NCBI GenBank assembly: GCA_965198995.1
Contig: CBDAQG010000002.1
Location: 2,542,001-2,606,000, forward strand
DNA: 64,000 nt
Source of the DNA: CAXMMR01 sp965198995
GTDB lineage: Bacteria > Pseudomonadota > Alphaproteobacteria > Acetobacterales > Acetobacteraceae
Reading direction: 5' to 3'
In this document: piece by piece, positions 26,173-33,785 of the stretch
How positions within the stretch are numbered: position 1 is the stretch's first letter
Layout: each line of letters starts with the position of its first letter
Notes under the pieces: model-generated
Database searches by the model: none
Told to the model about the DNA's origin: nothing
Seen by the model: the letters and a program-made list of their open reading frames with translations, nothing else
Position numbers and translations under genes: made by a program

Positions 26173-26309
26173 CCCGTTCGACAAGGCATCTCGGGTGGCC
26201 ATCCCGCGCGCCCGCCGTGCGCTCCGATGCTCACGGCCAGACGGCCGCTCCGCTCCAGTGCTCCGCCAGATACGCCAACTAGCTCACCCTGGCACACTCT
26301 CGAACGGGC
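26173..26309. repeat. Inverted-repeat-bounded segment after fumC
   Basis: GCCCGTTCGA at about 26173-26182 recurs inverted as TCGAACGGGC at about 26300-26309. The 137-bp segment fills almost the whole fumC to RHH-gene spacer and has no coding potential. It may be a miniature element or a long-range terminator structure. Confidence 0.45.
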
Positions 26310-26317
26310 GCTGAGCT

Positions 26318-26542
26318 TTGACCGGCCTGGTCAAGCGAAGCGTGCGGCTCGCGGGGCATCGCACCAGCGTCGCGCTTGAGCCGGCATTTTGGGCGGTGCT
26401 GGAGCGGCTGGCTCAGCAGCGCGGCGAGAGCCTGGCGGTGCTGATGGCGCAGATTGATGCCGAGCGACCGGCGCGGCAGCCGCTTGCCTCAGCATTGCGG
26501 CTGACGGCGCTGGAGGTGGCAAACCGTGATCCAAAAAAGTGA
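26318..26542 (+). CDS. Ribbon-helix-helix domain protein
   Basis: A 74-residue protein: KRSVRLAGHRTSVALEPAFWAVLERLAQQRGESLAVLMAQID, which fits the RHH_4 family pattern (strand VRLAGHRTSVALE, then two helices). It is probably a small DNA-binding regulator, dimeric by the family fold. The frame opens with TTG at 26318. It lies between fumC and a 54-residue protein gene; its target is unknown. Confidence 0.75.
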   Translation: MTGLVKRSVRLAGHRTSVALEPAFWAVLERLAQQRGESLAVLMAQIDAERPARQPLASALRLTALEVANRDPKK

Positions 26543-26636
26543 CGTGGGGTGCAGATTTTCTGGATCCGTTAACCTCTTGCTAACCTGCGGTTGTGTAGGC
26601 TCGCCTCATCCAGAACGGGTGAGAAGGACAAGAACG

Positions 26637-26801
26637 ATGTCGCAGACGATCCAGAGCAAGGCCGCCGCGATCAGCCCGCTGGTGCTGGCGGACCGGCTAC
26701 TGACCATGGCGCAGGACGCCGAGCAGGCCGGGCTGTCGGCGTCCGCCGAGCGGCTGCTCAAGCTGGCCTACAAGATGTACGCCGAGAAGCCGGCTCGCTG
26801 A
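26637..26801 (+). CDS. Small conserved-type hypothetical protein (54 aa)
   Basis: MSQTIQSKAAAISPLVLADR opens a short helical protein ending LLKLAYKMYAEKPAR. The ATG follows GAGAAGGACAAGAACG, a good purine-rich site. The sequence ADRLLTMAQDAEQAGLSASA suggests a helical hairpin. No family is known to me; it could be a small regulatory or structural protein. Confidence 0.65.
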   Translation: MSQTIQSKAAAISPLVLADRLLTMAQDAEQAGLSASAERLLKLAYKMYAEKPAR

Positions 26802-26838
26802 CGCACCCTCTGGCCTCGCACTCCGTTAGCCCCGAGAG

Positions 26839-26921
26839 TGGGGTCTGGGGCCTTCCGGCCCTGTCGTGCGAATGCACGCTCCCGCGTGATGGGTCCAGGG
26901 CCGAGCCCTGGCCTTCCTTGG
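26839..26921. repeat. Family A repeat
   Basis: Order of modules: GGGGTCTGGGGCC, the hairpin unit GTCGTGCGAATGCACG (26863 onward), GGGTCCAGGGCCGAGCCCTGG, then CCTTCCTTGGAGG, which supplies the ribosome binding site of the next gene exactly as at pgk. Confidence 0.7.
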
Positions 26922-26928
26922 AGGGTGG

Positions 26929-27750
26929 ATGGCCTATTTCGGCAAGATATTGGGCGGCGTCGCCGGCCTGTTCATGGGTGGGCCGATCGGCGCGGTGATG
27001 GGGGCCGCTCTTGGCCACGCCGCCGATCAGAGCGAGATGTTGCCGCGCGTCGGCCAGCAGGTCGGCCAGGGGTTTGCCGGGCTGATGGGCGGGCCGGGCA
27101 ACGGACCGTCGCCGCTGCACCCGGCGCGCATCGCCGCGATGTTCGGCCGCAAGGATTCGATCTTCTCCATCGGCATCGTCGCGCTCTCGGCCAAGCTCGC
27201 CAAGATCGACGGCGCCGTGACGCGGGCCGAGATCGATGCCTTTAAGCGGTATTTCCGCATTCCGGCCGAGCAGGTGCACATGGTCGGCATCCTGTTCGAC
27301 CAGCTGCGCGACAGCCAGGAGGATTACCGGCCGTATGCGCGTCAGATGGGCGAGGCGTTCAGCGACAATCGCGGCATGCTCGAGGAGGTGCTGACGGCGC
27401 TGTTCGCCATCGCCAAGGCGGACGGCCCGATCACCCGCAGCGAGCAGGAGTTCCTGCGCCAGGTGCATGCCGGCTTCGGGCTCGACCATCTGGCCTGGGA
27501 CAGCGCGGCCACCGGCCAAAGCCGGGCGCGCAGCAACTCCGACGAGGGCGACCCGTATGCGGCACTTGGGGTCAGCCGCCGCGCGAGCGACGAGGAGCTG
27601 CGCGCCGCGTGGAAGAAGCTGATGCGCGAGAACCATCCCGACAGCCTCGCCGCGCGCGGCGTGCCGCCGGAGTTCGTCGCTGCGGCGAGCGACAAGGTGG
27701 CGCGCATCAATGCCGCCTGGGACCGCATCAAGCGCGAGCGCCGGCTATGA
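26929..27750 (+). CDS. TerB-like and J-domain protein (DjlA-like)
   Basis: A 273-residue protein with a Gly-rich hydrophobic N-terminus (FGKILGGVAGLFMGGPIGAVMGAALG), likely a membrane segment, a TerB-like helical middle (FSIGIVALSAKLAKIDGAVTRAEIDAFKRYF ... LFAIAKADGPITRSEQEFL), and a C-terminal J domain (DPYAALGVSRRASDEELRAAWKKLMRENHPD) with the HPD tripeptide needed to stimulate DnaK. This is the layout of DjlA, a membrane-anchored DnaK co-chaperone. The ATG follows GGAGGGTGG. Its stop overlaps the amidase start by ATGA. Confidence 0.9.
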   Translation: MAYFGKILGGVAGLFMGGPIGAVMGAALGHAADQSEMLPRVGQQVGQGFAGLMGGPGNGPSPLHPARIAAMFGRKDSIFSIGIVALSAKLAKIDGAVTRAEIDAFKRYFRIPAEQVHMVGILFDQLRDSQEDYRPYARQMGEAFSDNRGMLEEVLTALFAIAKADGPITRSEQEFLRQVHAGFGLDHLAWDSAATGQSRARSNSDEGDPYAALGVSRRASDEELRAAWKKLMRENHPDSLAARGVPPEFVAAASDKVARINAAWDRIKRERRL

Positions 27751-28499
27751 GCCTTGCTGACGGGTTGGGGGAGATCGACGAGGCCGCCATCGAGGCACGC
27801 CCGAGCCCCAACCAGGATGACCGGCCGGCGGGCAGCATCGTCGACACGCTGGTTCTGCATTACACCGGCATGCAGACCGGCCAGGCGGCGATCGACCGGT
27901 TGCGTGACCCGGCTGCCAAGGTGTCGTCGCACTACGTGGTCGGCGAGGATGGAGCGGTCGTGCGGCTGGTCGAGGAGCACCGCCGCGCCTACCACGCCGG
28001 GATTTCCTCCTGGCGGGGCCAGCCGGTGCTCAACGACCGCTCGGTCGGCATCGAGATCGTCAATCCCGGCCATGACTGGGGCTACCGGCCGTTCCCCCGG
28101 GTGCAGATGCTGAGCGTCGCTGCGCTGTGCCGGGCGATCGTCTCGCGCCATGCTATCCCGGCCCGCAACGTCGTCGCGCATAGCGACGTCGCCCCCGACC
28201 GCAAGCAGGATCCCGGCGAGCTGTTCGACTGGGAAAGCCTTGCTGCGGCTGACATCGGGCTGTGGCCGGACGGCGCGGGCGCGGACACCGCCAGCGACAC
28301 GTCGCCGCTGCAGCCGGTTCGGCACGGGCTGCTTGCCATCGGCTATGCCGTGGCACCAGAGGGCGAGGCGGACACGGCGCTCGCCAGCGTGTTGCGCGCC
28401 TTTCAGCGGCACTGGCGGCAGGAGGCGGTGAGCGGGCTTGCCGATGCCGGCACCCGGGCGCGGGTCAAGGCGATGGCCGCCTTGGTCGGCGACGCTTGA
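27747..28499 (+). CDS. N-acetylmuramoyl-L-alanine amidase (Amidase_2 family)
   Basis: Cleaves the amide bond between N-acetylmuramic acid and L-alanine, in murein turnover or recycling. The 250-residue protein has the zinc-amidase motifs LVLHYTGMQT (first His), HYVVGEDGAVVRLVEEHRRAYHAGISSW, NDRSVGIEIVNPGHDW, and AHSDVAPDRKQDPGELFDW (last ligands), resembling AmiD/AmpD. A C-terminal peptidoglycan-binding-like helical region follows. No signal peptide is seen, so AmpD-like cytoplasmic action is possible. It overlaps the J-domain gene by ATGA. Confidence 0.9.
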   Translation: MSLADGLGEIDEAAIEARPSPNQDDRPAGSIVDTLVLHYTGMQTGQAAIDRLRDPAAKVSSHYVVGEDGAVVRLVEEHRRAYHAGISSWRGQPVLNDRSVGIEIVNPGHDWGYRPFPRVQMLSVAALCRAIVSRHAIPARNVVAHSDVAPDRKQDPGELFDWESLAAADIGLWPDGAGADTASDTSPLQPVRHGLLAIGYAVAPEGEADTALASVLRAFQRHWRQEAVSGLADAGTRARVKAMAALVGDA

Positions 28500-28525
28500 C
28501 CTCGGAGGCCGGGCGGGCGACACCG

Positions 28526-28970
28526 GCGCGCCAGACGGCTGGACGGCCGCTGCGTCGGGCCCCTCTTCGCGGATGGGCGCCGGCGTGGAGGAAAGTCCGG
28601 GCTCCACGGGAATACGGTGCCGGCTAACGGCCGGCGGGGGCGACCCCAGGGACAGTGCCACAGAAAACAAACCGCCTGATCGGCTGAGGGGCGACCCGAC
28701 GCCCTGACGGCAAGGGTGAAACGGTGCGGTAAGGGCGCACCGCGCGACCGGCAACGGAAGCGGCAGGGTAAACCCCACCGGGAGCAAGACCGAATAGGGG
28801 CGACCGGGGCCTTGCGAAAGCGGGGGTCCTCAGGGGCATTCCCGCCCCGTCGTCCGGGTTGGTCGCGTGAGGCGCGCAGCGATGCGCGTCCCAGAGGAAT
28901 GGTCGTCCGAGCGCCGTGCCTCACCAGGCCCGGCGTGGACAGAACCCGGCTTACAGGCCGTCTGGCACCG
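28526..28970 (+). ncRNA. rnpB: RNase P RNA, bacterial class A
   Basis: Catalytic RNA of RNase P, which matures tRNA 5' ends. Conserved elements are seen in order: GAGGAAAGTCCGGGCTCC near 28588, ACAGAAAAC, GGCAAGGGTGAAACGGTGCG, GGTAAACCCCACCGGGAGCA, AGACCGAATAGGGG, and AGAACCCGGCTTACAGGCCG near the 3' end. The P1 helix closes with GCCAGACGGC (28530-28539) pairing with GCCGTCTGGC (28957-28966), fixing the ends to within a few bases. It lies between the amidase gene and mraZ. Confidence 0.96.
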
Positions 28971-29246
28971 CTTTCTGGCACTGCTTGGCCACGCAGATGA
29001 AGCCTCTTGTTGAAGGGGCTCGACATCGAGTCGCGTTATGCACGGCTTGTGGCCACTGTCCACAACCTATACCGGACTTGTCCCCCAAAGCATCCACAGG
29101 AATGCCAACAAGAACAAACAACGAAGTCTTGTCGCGTGGGCGCGTCGACTGCCTCAGCGGACCCGACAGCCGTTTACTTCTCGTTAACGCCTTGTCTCAT
29201 CTGGTGATTTCGATGGTCGTTACGCGACTGACGAAACTTATTCCCT

Positions 29247-29275
29247 TTGACGCCCATGTGAGCCCATGATATCCC
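29247..29275 (+). promoter_or_regulatory. Candidate dcw promoter
   Basis: TTGACG (29247-29252), a 17-bp spacer, then TATCCC (29270-29275). The -35 is a good sigma-70 match; the -10 matches in three of six bases. The MraZ boxes overlap it, as expected for a repressor site. Confidence 0.5.
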
Positions 29276-29287
29276 ATACCATCCCAA
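29253..29287 (-). promoter_or_regulatory. MraZ operator: four TGGG boxes at 10-bp spacing
   Basis: CCCA occurs at 29253, 29263, 29273 and 29283, that is TGGG on the minus strand with an exact 10-bp period. MraZ is known to bind GTGGG-like direct repeats at 10-bp period before its own gene in E. coli. The boxes lie 88-122 bp before the mraZ start and overlap the candidate promoter. Confidence 0.8.
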
Positions 29288-29374
29288 AAGGCAGACGATG
29301 CACGCGTCGCGTGCATCCGCCGGCGGGTCGTGGCGTCGGGACACCGGGTGGCGGGGGAGGCGGACAACGAACGG

Positions 29375-29851
29375 ATGGGCCACTTTCTCGGCACGCATCA
29401 GAACCGTCTCGACGCGAAGGGTCGGGTTTCGGTACCGGCGAGCTTTCGCGCGGCGTTGCGAGACCTGTCTGAGGACGGCGCCGGGCTCGTGCTGCTGCCG
29501 TCCAACCGGTATCCGTGCATCGACGGCTATTCCCGCGTCGCCTACGACCGGCTGGGCCAACGGCTGGCTCAGATGGACGTGCTGAGCGAGGAGTACGAGG
29601 ACACTGCGCTGTACATCTATGGGGATGCATACGCTGTCGAATCGGACAGGGAAGGACGCATTGTGCTGCCGGAGCCACTCGTCGCACATGCGGGGCTGAC
29701 CGAAAGCGTGATGTTCAAGGGGCTCGGAGAGATCTTTCAGATCTGGGAGCCGCAGGCGGGCGAGCAACGCAGCACCGAGGCGCGTAGTCGCGCCCGGCCG
29801 GGCGCGGCGCGTCCAGGCAGCACCGGCGGCACGGCAGGGATGCGCGCATGA
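29375..29851 (+). CDS. mraZ: Transcriptional regulator MraZ
   Basis: DNA-binding repressor of the dcw operon; forms a ring of SpoVT-AbrB domains. The 158-residue protein has the duplicated domain: MGHFLGTHQNRLDAKGRVSVPASFR first and YAVESDREGRIVLPEPLVAHAG second, each with the DxxGRxxxP signature. The C-terminal Arg/Ala/Gly-rich tail (STEARSRARPGAARPGSTGG) is likely disordered. Start ATG 29375 matches the conserved opening. First gene of the dcw cluster; overlaps rsmH by ATGA. Autoregulation through the boxes at 29253-29286 is likely. Confidence 0.96.
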   Translation: MGHFLGTHQNRLDAKGRVSVPASFRAALRDLSEDGAGLVLLPSNRYPCIDGYSRVAYDRLGQRLAQMDVLSEEYEDTALYIYGDAYAVESDREGRIVLPEPLVAHAGLTESVMFKGLGEIFQIWEPQAGEQRSTEARSRARPGAARPGSTGGTAGMRA

Positions 29852-30894
29852 ACCCGTCGGTCGGCCTATTCGAGGCCGTTCATCCTGGCCATGTGCCGGT
29901 GATGCTCGGCGAGGTGCTCGCCGCCCTCGAACCCCGCGCAGAGGGCGTCTATCTCGACGGCACGTTCGGCGGCGGCGGCTATGCCGCGGCGATCCTGGCG
30001 GCCGCCGACTGCACGCTGTGGGCGATCGACCGCGACCCCGACGCAATCACGCGCGGCGCGGCGATGGCGGCGCGGCATGGCGAGCGGCTGCACCTTGTCG
30101 AGGGTTCGTTCTCGGCCATGCTGGCGCTGCTGGCGGCGCGCGGTGTTTCGCGCCTCGACGGCGTCGTGCTCGACCTCGGCGTCTCGTCGTTTCAGCTCGA
30201 CGAGGCCGAGCGCGGCTTCTCGTTTCGCAGCGACGGCCCGCTCGACATGCGGATGTCGCGCCACGGGCCGAGTGCCGCGGACCTTGTCGCCACTTTGCCG
30301 GAAGGCGAGTTGGCAGATACGCTCTACGAACTTGGCGAGGAGCGGCTGTCGCGCCGGATCGCGCGCGCGATCGTTCAGGCGCGCGCCACAGCGGCGATCA
30401 GCCGCACGCTACAGCTTGCCGACATCATCAGCGACGCCGTTCCCGCGATGCGTCCGCGACCTGGTCAGCACGTTATCCATCCGGCGACGCGCAGCTTCCA
30501 GGCGCTGCGCATCCGGGTAAACGACGAGCTCGGCGAGGTTGCTCGGGCGCTTGACGACGCTGCCCAACTGCTCGCGCCGGGCGGCAGGCTCGTTGTGGTG
30601 TCGTTCCATTCACTTGAGGACCGGATCGTCAAGCGCTTCATGCTGGGGGCGAGCGGCCAGGCGCCGGCGCCGTCGCGGCACGACCCGCGCGGGCTTGATG
30701 CCCGGGAGCGGGCGCAGTTCCGCCTGCTGACCCGGCGCGCCGCCCGGCCTAGCGCCGAGGAGACCGCGCGCAACCCGCGTGCCCGCAGCGCCAGGCTGCG
30801 CGCCGTCGAGAAGCTCGCGGCATCGCCATACTCGACGCAGGATGCGACACCCGCCTCGCCACCCCCTCATCGGCCAGCCGAGGCACTGTCATGA
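29848..30894 (+). CDS. rsmH: 16S rRNA (cytosine1402-N4)-methyltransferase
   Basis: Methylates C1402 of 16S rRNA with S-adenosylmethionine. The 348-residue protein has HVPVMLGEVLAALEPR, the SAM site YLDGTFGGGGYA, WAIDRDPDAI, GVVLDLGVSSFQLDEAERGFSF, and FQALRIRVNDEL / VVSFHSLEDRIVKRF near the end. The 3' end is coupled to ftsL (ATGA). Full length. Confidence 0.97.
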   Translation: MNPSVGLFEAVHPGHVPVMLGEVLAALEPRAEGVYLDGTFGGGGYAAAILAAADCTLWAIDRDPDAITRGAAMAARHGERLHLVEGSFSAMLALLAARGVSRLDGVVLDLGVSSFQLDEAERGFSFRSDGPLDMRMSRHGPSAADLVATLPEGELADTLYELGEERLSRRIARAIVQARATAAISRTLQLADIISDAVPAMRPRPGQHVIHPATRSFQALRIRVNDELGEVARALDDAAQLLAPGGRLVVVSFHSLEDRIVKRFMLGASGQAPAPSRHDPRGLDARERAQFRLLTRRAARPSAEETARNPRARSARLRAVEKLAASPYSTQDATPASPPPHRPAEALS

Positions 30895-31763
30895 TCCGTC
30901 CGTTCACCTGCCTGTGCCTGCTGCTGGCCGGCGGCTCGGGGCTGTACCTGTATCAGGAGAAGCATCGCACCCAGATGCTCGACCGCGAGATCGGCCGGGT
31001 GATCCACGAGACGGAGGCGACGCGCGAGCGCATCGGGGCGCTCAAGGCGGAGTGGGCGGTGCGCACCGAGCCGGGCCGGCTGTCCGACCTGGCGACGCGC
31101 TTTCTGGCGCTCAAGCCGATGGCGCCGACGCAGTTCGTCCAGCTCGCCGACCTCGCCGGCCACCTGCCTGCGGTCGGCCCGATGCCGGCTGCCGTGATCG
31201 AGCTGCCGGCCATGGCGGCGCCGTCCGGCAGGGGTGCGGCGGTGTTGCCGCTTGCCGCAGCGGCGCCGGCGGATGGCCAGGCGGCGGTGCGCGCCGCCAC
31301 CGCCACAGACGACGAGGACGACGCCGCAGCCGCTCCCGCCGCGAACCGGGACATCGAGGCGGGCCACCCGACCGCGCCACCGATGGCCGACACGGCCGCG
31401 GCGCAAGATGTTGGTGACGCCGACGCAGCCCCCGCGGCGACGGCGCCCGCGCCGCATCCAAAGCCGGCGGCCAGGACGACGACGCTGGCGGCCGCTCATC
31501 CGCACCGGCCAGCCGAGCTGCAGATCGCGCGCAGCATCGATGCCGGCCGGCCGACGACGGCACTGGCGCATGGCGGGTTGCTGCCGCTGGCCTCCAGCCG
31601 CCTGAGCGGCGTGCGGGTGGAGCAGGCGGCGGCCCGGCCCGGCAGCGGCAACCGCGCCGCACCACTGCCGCGCAGCCTGCAGCCGCAGAGCGCCAGCTTC
31701 GTCGGCTCCTCGCTCGGCGGTGCCGCGAGCCTGCCGCCGCCCGTGCCCTATAGCGGGCAATGA
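30891..31763 (+). CDS. ftsL: Cell division protein FtsL with long C-terminal extension
   Basis: Bitopic divisome protein that links FtsQB to FtsWI. Recognised by position (between rsmH and ftsI) and by the N-terminus: MIRPFTCLCLLLAGGSGLYLYQEKHRTQMLDREI, one membrane segment followed by a coiled coil (about 20-60) and SDLATRFLALKPMAPTQFVQL. FtsL is usually 90-130 residues; this one has 290. From about residue 105 the sequence is Ala/Pro/Arg/Thr-rich, low complexity, probably periplasmic and disordered. Start overlaps rsmH (ATGA) and end overlaps ftsI (ATGA). Confidence 0.85.
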   Translation: MIRPFTCLCLLLAGGSGLYLYQEKHRTQMLDREIGRVIHETEATRERIGALKAEWAVRTEPGRLSDLATRFLALKPMAPTQFVQLADLAGHLPAVGPMPAAVIELPAMAAPSGRGAAVLPLAAAAPADGQAAVRAATATDDEDDAAAAPAANRDIEAGHPTAPPMADTAAAQDVGDADAAPAATAPAPHPKPAARTTTLAAAHPHRPAELQIARSIDAGRPTTALAHGGLLPLASSRLSGVRVEQAAARPGSGNRAAPLPRSLQPQSASFVGSSLGGAASLPPPVPYSGQ

Positions 31764-33784
31764 CCGAGCCGACGCCACCATCCGAGGGGTCGCCGCCGGC
31801 GCGGCGCGCGAGCGGCATGCCGGCCGGCCGCGCCGGCCTGCCGACGCGCGGCGGCGCGGTGCCGCGCATGGAGACGGTGCGCGTCACCTCGCCCGACCTG
31901 CAGCGCCGTGCGGCGCTCGAGCGCTCGCGCCTGCGCCTGCTACTCGCCTCGGCCGGCTTCGGCGTGCTGTTTCTCGGCGTCGTCGGCAAGCTCGCCTCGG
32001 CCACGCTGCTGTTCCCAATGGCGCCGAGCAGGGCGGAGATGGCGCCGCTGGTGCCGAACGAGCCGCCGCCGCTCGCCGAGGGCGACGTCTCGCCGCTCTC
32101 CGGCGGCCAGCAGGTCCGCGCCACAATCATGGACCGTAACGGTCAGATCCTTGCGGTCTCGCTGCCGACTGCGGCGCTGTATGCCAACCCGCGCGAGATG
32201 ATCGACCCGGGGCAGGCGGCGCATCGCATAAAGGAGGTGCTGCCGAGCCTCGATGAGGCGGAGGCCAAGCAGCGCCTCGCCTCGGCCAAGCAGTTCGTCT
32301 ACCTCGCCCGCAACATCAGCCAGCGCCAGGAAGTGGCGATCAATGCGCTCGGCATTCCGGGCGTGTATTTCCAGCCCACCGAGAAGCGCCACTACCCGCT
32401 CGGCCGGGTCGCCGCGCAGGTGCTGGGCGGGGTCGACATCGATGGCCGCGGGGTCGCCGGCGTCGAGCGCGCGTTCGACGCCCGGCTCGAGCACGAGGCG
32501 AGCCCCATCCACCTGTCGATCGACGTGCGGGTGCAGGAGGTAATGCGCGAGGAGCTGGACGCGGCGAAGACCGAGTTCGACGCCATCGGCGCCTGCGGCA
32601 TCGTCATGGACGTGCGCACCGGCGAGGTGATCGCCATGGTCAGCCTGCCGGACTACGACGCCAACCTGTTCGGCCAGACGCCGCCGGACGACCGATTCAA
32701 CCGTGCCGTGACCGGAATGTTCGAGCCGGGCTCCACGTTCAAACTGCAGACCGCGGCGATGGCGCTCGACTATGGCGCGGCGCATATCTGGGATCGTTTC
32801 GACGCCGCGCACCTGATCCATATCGGTCGCTTCACGATCACCGACTTCAAGGGCCAGCATCGCATCCTCGCGTTGCCGGAAGTGCTGGCGTACTCGTCCA
32901 ACCTCGGTGCGGCGCATATCGCGCTGACCGTCGGTGGCGAGCACCAGCGCGCCTGGCTCAAGCGCCTCGGGATGTTCCGCCGCGTCGGCATCCAGTTGCC
33001 GGAGGCCGGCTTTCCGATCATTCCGCCGTTGAACAACTGGGGCGAGAGCACGGTGATGACGGTCGGCTTTGGCCACGGCATCGCGGTCTCGCCGCTGCAC
33101 GTGGTGCGCGGCACCGCCGCTCTGGCCAATGGCGGCACGGTGCTGACGCCGACGATCCTGGCCGACATGCCGGGCCAGCCGTTGCCGGACGGGCGGGTGG
33201 TGATGTCGCCGTCGACGTCGGACACGGTGCGCCGCCTGATGCGCCTCGTGGTGACCAACGGCTACGGCAAGCCGGCGGACGTCGCCGGCTACTTCGTCGG
33301 CGGCAAGACCGGCACGGCGGAGAAGGTCGGCGCGCACGGCTACAAGAAGCACGCCAACGTCAGCGCCTTCATGAGCGTGTTCCCAATGAACGCGCCGCGC
33401 TACGCGGTCTACTTCATGCTCGACGAGCCGAAGGGCAACAAGTCGACCGGCGGCTACTCCACCGCCGGGGCGGTGAGCGCGCCGGGTGCGGGCCGGGTGA
33501 TCGCGCGCATCGCGCCGATGCTGAACATGTTCCCCGACACCGCCCATCTTGAGCAGATCCAGGCGTCGCTGGCGATCCCGATGCAGCCGGAGCGCGGCTC
33601 GGGCGAGCCGACCGGCCTGCATCCTTGGCCCGATCCGCCCCCGGTTGCGACCACCGCGACCGCCGGCGCCGCTCCGGCGCAGCCGCAGGCCCCCGCGAAG
33701 CACGGCGCGGTGCATCAGCAGGCGGCGTCGCCGTCGCGCCGCGTCGCCGAGCTCGAGCCGGCCGCAGCGCTTGCGGCTCGCTGA
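31760..33784 (+). CDS. ftsI: Septal peptidoglycan transpeptidase (PBP3)
   Basis: Cross-links septal murein with FtsW at the division site. The 674-residue protein has a cytoplasmic Pro/Gly-rich N-terminus, one membrane segment (LLLASAGFGVLFLGVVGKLAS, about 53-73), the dimerisation domain, and the transpeptidase motifs: Ser325 and Lys328 in EPGSTFKLQ, SSN in YSSNLG, and KTG from Lys516 in GGKTGTAEK. An Ala/Pro-rich C-terminal tail follows. Overlaps ftsL by ATGA; murE begins one base after its stop. Confidence 0.96.
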   Translation: MTEPTPPSEGSPPARRASGMPAGRAGLPTRGGAVPRMETVRVTSPDLQRRAALERSRLRLLLASAGFGVLFLGVVGKLASATLLFPMAPSRAEMAPLVPNEPPPLAEGDVSPLSGGQQVRATIMDRNGQILAVSLPTAALYANPREMIDPGQAAHRIKEVLPSLDEAEAKQRLASAKQFVYLARNISQRQEVAINALGIPGVYFQPTEKRHYPLGRVAAQVLGGVDIDGRGVAGVERAFDARLEHEASPIHLSIDVRVQEVMREELDAAKTEFDAIGACGIVMDVRTGEVIAMVSLPDYDANLFGQTPPDDRFNRAVTGMFEPGSTFKLQTAAMALDYGAAHIWDRFDAAHLIHIGRFTITDFKGQHRILALPEVLAYSSNLGAAHIALTVGGEHQRAWLKRLGMFRRVGIQLPEAGFPIIPPLNNWGESTVMTVGFGHGIAVSPLHVVRGTAALANGGTVLTPTILADMPGQPLPDGRVVMSPSTSDTVRRLMRLVVTNGYGKPADVAGYFVGGKTGTAEKVGAHGYKKHANVSAFMSVFPMNAPRYAVYFMLDEPKGNKSTGGYSTAGAVSAPGAGRVIARIAPMLNMFPDTAHLEQIQASLAIPMQPERGSGEPTGLHPWPDPPPVATTATAGAAPAQPQAPAKHGAVHQQAASPSRRVAELEPAAALAAR

Positions 33785-33785
33785 G

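Larger units (their letters stand above)
28971..29374 (+). other. rnpB to mraZ spacer
   Basis: No gene supported. It is the least GC-rich stretch of the dcw region. It contains DnaA-box-like words (TTATGCACG near 29036, CTGTCCACA near 29057, GCATCCACA near 29091, all with two mismatches to TTATCCACA), the candidate dcw promoter and the four MraZ boxes at 29253-29286, then about 90 bases of mraZ leader with GGGGGAGG at 29353-29360. Confidence 0.55.

Noticed and set aside
28403..29026. Open frames over the region after the amidase gene.
   Set aside because: The region is RNase P RNA with matching ends and conserved motifs; the frames overlap a non-coding RNA.
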